DNA of 64,000 bases from Sipunculus nudus (Eukaryota > Annelida > Sipuncula > Golfingiida > Sipunculidae), in NCBI GenBank assembly GCA_026874595.1, contig CM049316.1:33053339-33117338 (forward strand), written 5' to 3'. Under the pieces are notes generated by a model, which saw nothing but the letters and a program-made list of their open reading frames with translations, had not been told where the DNA came from and searched no databases. The position numbers and the translations under genes are program-made. Of the stretch, positions 58,411-64,000 are shown in pieces. Numbering within the stretch: the first letter of the stretch is position 1; the number at the start of each line of letters is the position of its first letter.

Positions 58411-59215
58411 GTGTGTGACAAAAGAGCAACTACATCATTTTCAATTAAGTTAAATTAAGCTTTTATTAAAGTTGAGAAACTGTAACGATTATACTACATC
58501 ATGTGACATTTTGTAATACATATATTGTGCTGACGATACATACTTCTATAAAAATAGCTTAAGGCCAGGTGTCCACTCAAATTTCTAGTGTATTTCTAGA
58601 GAATATTCGATACTGGTGTATATATATGAGATATATATGAGAGAGTACATAACAGCTTAGGCCACTGGCTATGAGTGTGACTGAGTGTACCGGGAGAAAG
58701 TCTCACACATTATGTTACAAGGTTGAGAGGGGCAGAGGGCATAGAACACCAGCAGGAATACTGAAGGTCTTGTGATTGACATAAGCCTGATGAAGTCTAT
58801 TATACCTGGCCAGCCTGCAGTGATTAGGGGTTTCATCTTCATGTTGGTAATCTCTCTGCCACCAGCAACCCAACAACTATGCATATACTTAACACCTTTG
58901 ATTCAGTGTGCAACAATAATTGTGATGTAGGTTTCATCTTATATGCATCAGGCCACACATCTATTTTTGTATTTTGTTCTCATTTCTCCGCTTTTTAATG
59001 GGTGAGCAACTGGGTGATTTGCTACGGTTTGCCAATCTTGTGTCAATGCTATGTCCATGAAAATAGAGTTTTTGATTTTTTCCCCAAAAAACAATGTTAA
59101 CCATAGAGAGCACTTACTTTCAGGTGCTTCCTTAATTTTGATATGTATGTATGTATCATTTGTGTATAAATATATATAATTTTATTATTATATGTACATA
59201 TACTAAAGTACTCAA
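58406..59215. other. Spacer, nothing recognised
   Basis: 58669-58884 (-) is a 71-codon frame with no recognised product. Otherwise AT-rich. Confidence 0.45.
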
Positions 59216-59375
59216 TAGTACTCGTAAAAGTATTTGTTTTTTTTCAGTTCTTAAATAGTACTCGAGTAGGAGTAGGAGTACTATGGTGATTTTGAAGAAA
59301 GTACTATACTCGAGTACTGAGTACTCTTAATAGTACTCATGAGTACAAGTACTTCGTAAACAAGTACTTTTGGAC
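59216..59375 (+). mobile_element. Palindrome-array element, AGTACTCGAGTA family
   Basis: An array of AGTACT, GAGTACT and TACTCGAGTA motifs, with perfect 10-bp palindromes at 59259-59268 and 59307-59316, ending ACAAGTACTTTTGGACCC. One copy in the window. The construction is like the GACTCGGACTC family but with a different motif. From memory, AGTACTCGAGTA arrays of this kind occur in other invertebrate genomes. Limits uncertain. Confidence 0.65.
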
Positions 59376-59382
59376 CCAACTC

Positions 59383-59468
<86 letters not shown>

Positions 59469-59469
59469 G
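59383..59469 (+). repeat. (TA)n microsatellite
   Basis: About 40 TA units with ATTTAT and ATTAT interruptions. Confidence 0.98.
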
Positions 59470-59542
59470 TAAAGTCTTAGTTTAAACACGCTCAGACATC
59501 CATATTAAATATACATGCGAACATTATACACATTCATACACA

Positions 59543-59561
59543 CACATATATATATATATAT

Positions 59562-59604
<43 letters not shown>

Positions 59605-59605
59605 G
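59543..59605 (+). repeat. Composite (CA)(TA)n then (GA)n
   Basis: A short CA run leads into (TA)n, then TC, then (AG)n to a purine-rich tail. The same order of tracts occurs at 3859-3968. Confidence 0.97.
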
Positions 59606-60239
59606 GGAGAGAGAAAGTGACACAAATAATACAGAAAGAAAAAAAAAGTAAAATATTAAAAAAAGAACGGGGTAGTTGAAATGAAATGTAAAGCAAGAAA
59701 AGAAACAAATAGACATAATGAGACACAGAAAATGAACAGTTACGAGAAATGTCATTTCAAAAGACAGAAATTGGATAGAAATGGATGGAAGAAAGGATGG
59801 GAATCTATCTACACCAACACACCAGCGTCCCCTCCCCACTGGTATTATAGAACAAGGCATAAAGGTTTGATATATCACTGTTCAGAAGGCAAAACTTTTT
59901 GAGCATCATTCAAGTTCATCGTGACAGCTGAGCCAGAATATCGGGTTTTATAATATTGTCCCTGACAAGTGACTCGGACCCCCTGCTCAGACGTGTTTCC
60001 TTGATTCCCCAGCCAGCATTATCTATTTGGATAACTTACTGTGCCATGAGCAGCTCTTTTCTAAAACAGTTTTGTTGGCCAAGTTTACCTCACGTTACGA
60101 GGATTTTAACGTTCAAAATGTATGCCACGTAATTTCCTAAAGCAGGCCACATACGTACGCTCTTTACACTGCGCTTCAACTATAGGTCTACTTCCTATAT
60201 CGTAAGCGTTGTTTGTTATGACCTCGTATCCTGCATTGC
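59606..60239. other. Spacer with a minus-strand frame at 60106-60330
   Basis: 60330-60106 (-) encodes 74 residues (MIGSVYSSFGRVFQHKVSSD... to ...KLRGIHFER) with several Cys and balanced composition, ending TAA. No acceptor or promoter assignment is possible and the product is not recognised. Confidence 0.3.
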
Positions 60240-60720
60240 TACACAAGAGGGAGCACTGTATTTTTGTCCAATCAGATGAGACCTTGTGCTGGAAGACACG
60301 GCCAAACGAGGAATACACGGAGCCAATCATGTTGATTTCGTTTTGAGTGACATCTCATCGCCCTAGTAACCGTATGAACAGGCCACAGGCTCAGAGAGAA
60401 TTGCCGCAGACGTGGTTTACTTAGGGCCTTTGGCACATAGGATGCCCGGTCGGTGAGCTGTAATTCAAACGAAACGTAACAACAAAGGCTGCGTGCACAC
60501 CTCGCTGGCTAGTTTCAGTTCTGCAGACACCAGACACATGGCTACGCTAACACAGTCATACTGTCAGAATCGAATCGGTCGATGATGCGAGAATGCAGAG
60601 GGGGCAATTAAAATTCGATGTAAACTTGTCTTCAAACGGCGCTTGAAGCGCAGCTATGGGCGGAGCCAGGATGCCTGTCGCGTGTTTGTTTATTGGCATC
60701 TGGTTGGCTGCTTGTCACAT
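60240..60720. promoter_or_regulatory. CCAAT/GC-box cluster, candidate promoter region
   Basis: Within about 450 bp of less AT-rich DNA: TCCAATCAG (60267-60275), AGCCAATCAT (60321-60330), GGGCGGAGCC (60658-60667, a classic GC box) and ATTGG (60692-60696). No TATA box is evident. A candidate short exon with a good acceptor lies downstream at 60873-60919. The motif density is suggestive only. Confidence 0.3.
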
Positions 60721-60872
60721 CATACGCACGTTTTGTTCATCAGACAAGGAACCGCCATCTGGTGTCTAAATATATCATAAACGGTCAAAGCTGGCAGCGT
60801 GAAAATCAGTTGCTTTTTTAGAAGCGTAGCCACATACGGTGTGATTTTCTCTCTCTCTCTCTCTTCCTGTAG

Positions 60873-60919
60873 GAAAAGAAGGCTTACAGGGGGTTGATAC
60901 TTCTATATCAATGTTTTGG
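60873..60919 (+). CDS. Candidate short exon, weakly supported
   Basis: A long pyrimidine tract including (CT)n ends TTCCTGTAG at 60872. Donor TTGG|GTAAAATG follows 60919. Two of three frames are open (EKKAYRGLILLYQCF or KEGLQGVDTSISMFW). At 47 nt there is little coding evidence; it could equally be a 5' UTR exon or chance. Confidence 0.18.
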
Positions 60920-60959
60920 GTAAAATGTTTTTGTGAATGGACTTTTAAGGGTCACGAAG

Positions 60960-61180
60960 AGAGAAAAACCATCATATACATTTTTGTTCTTTCGTTCGTT
61001 TTTGGAAGACCTCAAAACTGACCTTTGGGCACAAAATTAATCATAGGTGACAGATCTACACCTGATATTTATTTCTGACCAGGACATTATTTCCACGCTG
61101 GTGCACTCAGAGTCGTTTCCCCATTATCGCTCTTCACGGGCGTCCCAAGGAAGCTTAAGTGATCGCGCCTTATCTGCAAT
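60960..61180 (+). repeat. Dispersed copy of the 2-kb repeat's 3' part
   Basis: CTGACCTTTGGGCACA, TAGGTGACAGAT, CCTGATATTTATTTCTGACC and CCATTATCGCTC follow the order seen at 24090-24270 and 37480-37620. Confidence 0.75.
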
Positions 61181-62232
61181 TGTCAATGATGCTGGCAGCA
61201 CATCTTTTGAAATCCTCGTGCATCGAAGCGTAGAATACAAAATTATATATAAAATTTTGAAAATAATATTCCTACTATATGTCGAGGATTTGGGCGTGGT
61301 GACAATAAAGGGCTATTCCGCATAAATCTTTACCAATTTACGTCCTCTTGCCACCAAACACTCAGCAGATAGATTCTGTTGCTAGGTAGATAGGCGTTGT
61401 TGCATGGGCACTGAAACGGGGAATTGCATTGAAAAATATTCAATTAAACATTTTCCTAGTTTTTTTACAGCATGTTAAGGTACAGAGAATGAAGCGTTCG
61501 TCAATATAAGAAGAATTGTATCATCCAGACCCGTATACCAAGAAAGCAGAATTGCAATTGACGGATTCCCCTCATACATAAAAGCAATAAAACCGGATAG
61601 ATATAGTAGAGGTATTGGTTTTGCGACCTGATCAGTCTAGCGTCTCGCCCTGATGTCATCAGTCCCCGCAGGCATTTAAATTAGACCTGATAGAACCTGC
61701 GCATGGGTCAAAGACTCGCCAGTATCATTTAGTTTCTCGAGTTGCATGACTGCCGCAGGTCATGCGAAACAAAATTCAATCCGTTCCAGTTGATCAAGCC
61801 ATTTCTAAAGGCTATAAAAAGGCGGAGAATCTTATAGGTCGTAAATGTAATTTTGGCCCGTGGTTATGACTGTCAATATTTTATATTAGGCCTTTGCACC
61901 CTGAATGGGCATAGGGTCCGATTGTGTGAAAATATCACCATATTCCACAGGTGGCTTACTTCATTTGTGTTGGTTATATTTTGTCAGAGTCAGCCTTGTT
62001 TAGTGTATGGCATTTGTTTTAATATTTGTTTTCAACAATACCTAGAAGACGCAGTGTCCTAAGTGTCAATATCTTTCTATTATCAGTCACACCAAGGGGT
62101 TCGTGAAGGTACTGGTTTTTTAACGAGGGTCATCTTCCCATGCAATGCAGACGCTCTGGTCACGTCATTCAAAGCTGGGTAACCTCATAAATTACATTTT
62201 GTAATGTAGTCAGGGTTTAGTACTTTATGTAT
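61181..62232. other. Spacer, nothing recognised
   Basis: Short chance frames only. Confidence 0.5.
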
Positions 62233-62577
62233 GGTTGGAAAGATTAGTTTAACATTAAGATAAAGGACTATCATGTCAAGCATATTCATCAACACCAGAC
62301 CCAAGAAATAACTTGTTGTACGAGAAATATTTTGTTCTACGGATTCGCCGCCCCATTTTTCGCAAAATGAAGTCTTTGGTAATGTTGTTAATTCGTGCTT
62401 TGGCACAAATTCCTCAAAAGAATGTTACATGTATGAAATTTGGACTAATTTTAGCATCGATCATATACACCATTTAAAGGTGGAAAGATTAGTTTAACAT
62501 TAAGATAAATGATTATCATGTCATGCATATTCATGAACACAAGGGCCAAGATATTACTTCATACAACATATTTTGCT
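62233..62577 (+). repeat. Diverged local duplication, ~105-bp units 246 bp apart
   Basis: 62233-62341 and 62479-62577 share GGAAAGATTAGTTTAACATT then AAGATAAA, ATCATGTCA, GCATATTCAT and AACAC in the same order. Spacer sequence between the units is unrelated. Confidence 0.9.
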
Positions 62578-62629
62578 GAATGGGTGCTAGAAACATTCAA
62601 TCATTCAACCTGTTGCCACGATGTGCTGA

Positions 62630-62876
62630 CAGGCGCTGGTCCAGGGAAAGTGGGGAGGGGGGGTTGTCAAGATACTCCCCCCCCCCCCCCGCTCTCAACT
62701 AACGTCCTTTTTTTAAGACAAATTTTATGAAAGACAGGGGGTTTTCGGGGTCATGACCCCCCCACCCCCCCCCCCCCCCCCCCCACCCCCGCTCTTAACC
62801 AACGACCTTTTGAAGACAATTTTTATGCATGACACCCGTTGACCCCTCCCCCCAAAAAATCCTGGATCCGCACCTG
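62630..62876 (+). mobile_element. GGATCC-ended small element with internal tandem repeat and C-runs
   Basis: The left end CAGGCGCTGGTCCAGG and the right end CCTGGATCCGCACCTG are inverted repeats. The interior holds two diverged units (GCTCTCAACTAACGTCC and GCTCTTAACCAACGACC) with AAGACAA and TTTTATG. Each is followed or preceded by C-runs: C14 at 62677-62690, then C7-A-C20-A-C5 at 62757-62790. Related to 51231-51393 by its ends. Confidence 0.65.
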
Positions 62877-63290
62877 GCTGTTTGCCAGTCGAGTGTGGTC
62901 ATGTGTAGCTGTTTGTGACTACAGGGTCCTGATACGTACCAAAGGGTCTGGTATCGCACGTGATAAATGATTCTTAATGTTGTGAAGATTTTATAATTAA
63001 CAACAACATTTGTTGTCGCCCACGCATTCTTTATTCAGTTTTGGCACAGGCACTCGACACATAAACAGACCCCCTGTAGGCGATAATAAATGCATTACAG
63101 AGTCCCTCCTGTCCTTTCTGTTCAGACATTTCTTAGCACTAATAAAACTTGTTTTTCTTTACTTTGAGTTGCTTTTTATCTGGTTTATGCAGTTGTCTCA
63201 TTAAAAAACATTTTTTCATAAAACGGCATCTTTACCTACGTTCCCTTGGATGATATATGGCACATAGGGGATTAATGGGGAAACCGATTT
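62877..63290. other. Spacer, nothing recognised
   Basis: No features found. Confidence 0.5.
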
Positions 63291-63366
63291 TCGCCCCAGC
63301 TGAGAATCGAACTCATGATCTACTAGTATTGTGTCCTGTTCTCTGACCCTAGACCACAGGAGCCTG
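63291..63366 (-). repeat. tRNA-like sequence, SINE head or tRNA pseudogene
   Basis: On the minus strand it has a tRNA-sized 76-base layout: GGCTCCTGTGGTCTAGGG with an A-box at 63356-63341 and a good B box GAGTTCGATTC (63314-63304) with a TGAG/CTCA stem. The acceptor stem and anticodon arm do not close properly. I therefore call it tRNA-derived and not a working tRNA gene. Confidence 0.6.
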
Positions 63367-64000
63367 AACCATATATTTAATGTGTTGTATTATTTCCTTC
63401 CTAATTTATAGTTTTATCTCGGTACATTTTCAGTAAATCTACACATTCGGTAAAACTTCAATTACCTCCAGGACAAAATAACGTGATTGTATTACACGTG
63501 TTTGTCATTCATTGAACAATTAATCTTCATAATTCAGGCGTTGCATTAAAACTTTCAAATACACGTAAAAGTCTTACCACAAAACACATACAAAGTTCCT
63601 CGGGGCAAACGATGCAGACAGATTTTCCCGAGTAAATAATCCATAGGTGAAATACAAGAAGACTACTTCTTGATAAAAAAAGGTTTTTGCCATAGATGTC
63701 GTGCTTTTTGTGGAGAAAAATCAATCCCGCCAAATAATATCAGGATCAGATAACACGGTATGGTCTGGAATAAATGTTTGATGTAAAATGGATTTTTTTT
63801 CTTCTGCTAAACCTCCTCCGCCATGTTTGCTTAAGCTCTGAGGCCGTTCTCTCATTATAAATTACTTGCTTTACGATCGATTCGCGGAACATTTTCAGGA
63901 CAGCTGTGATATTGCGTTGATATAACTAATCACGTATTAGTTTGAAGGTCCCAGCGCATGACTGAACGTGTGGTAACTCAGTCCTGACTTTCTGACTCGT
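63367..64000. other. AT-rich spacer to window end, nothing recognised
   Basis: A 68-codon minus-strand frame at 63527-63733 has no splice or family support. Confidence 0.5.

Overview
This window looks like nuclear DNA of an animal, most likely a marine invertebrate and probably a mollusc. That is inference, not a search result. By eye it is roughly 60-65% A+T. It has no long reading frames, no operons and no ribosome-binding-site-led genes. It is rich in microsatellites, G/C homopolymers, inverted-repeat elements, tRNA-derived SINE-like pieces and decayed non-LTR retrotransposon ends. I found no intact protein-coding gene, rRNA, tRNA gene or CRISPR array. Most of the 64 kb reads as intron or intergenic DNA colonised by repeats.

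Layout. At 0-16 kb there is one terminal-inverted-repeat element (146-532) with a second copy in opposite orientation (12488-12953). A small CAGTG-ended element lies at 933-1031. SINE-like pieces lie near 1.4-1.7, 6.2 and 7.3-7.6 kb, with a perfect 55-bp tandem duplication at 10.4 kb and a LINE 3' end on the minus strand (15852-16212). At 16-25 kb there is a 436-bp direct duplication (17391-17826 and 17970-18405) and a snap-back element (18.7 kb). A tandem pair of roughly 2-kb units (20.07-21.94 and 22.02-24.45 kb) follows; the second unit carries an extra segment of about 435 bp. At 25-42 kb the sequence is mostly featureless and AT-rich, with a SINE (33.4 kb), a palindrome-rich element (38.0-38.5 kb) and a second LINE 3' end (41.0 kb). 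At 42.2-44.2 kb a less AT-rich block holds two TATA-type promoter-like sites and an AATAAA plus poly(A) end, all on the minus strand. At 46-64 kb there are further copies of the palindrome-rich families (46.8, 48.1, 55.2, 59.2 kb), SINEs (50.6-50.9, 63.3 kb), a CCAAT/GC-box cluster (60.2-60.7 kb) and GGATCC-ended small elements (51.2, 62.6 kb).

Genes. Several short open stretches are bounded by good splice signals and are offered as candidate exons. The better ones are 46439-46665 (+), 9478-9565 (-), 45113-45250 (-), 1947-2056 (-), 19577-19920 (+), 11939-12018 (-), 15147-15325 (-) and 35057-35121 (+). None encodes a protein I recognise, and chance splice-like pairs are expected in 128 kb of strand. 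They should be treated as leads to test against RNA data. I cannot join them into one gene: their strands and phases do not make a single consistent chain.

No discrete new biological system could be demonstrated. The observations most worth following are the families of elements built from arrays of short self-complementary motifs, the minus-strand promoter-to-poly(A) unit at 42.2-42.6 kb, and the tandem 2-kb units whose parts recur elsewhere in the window.
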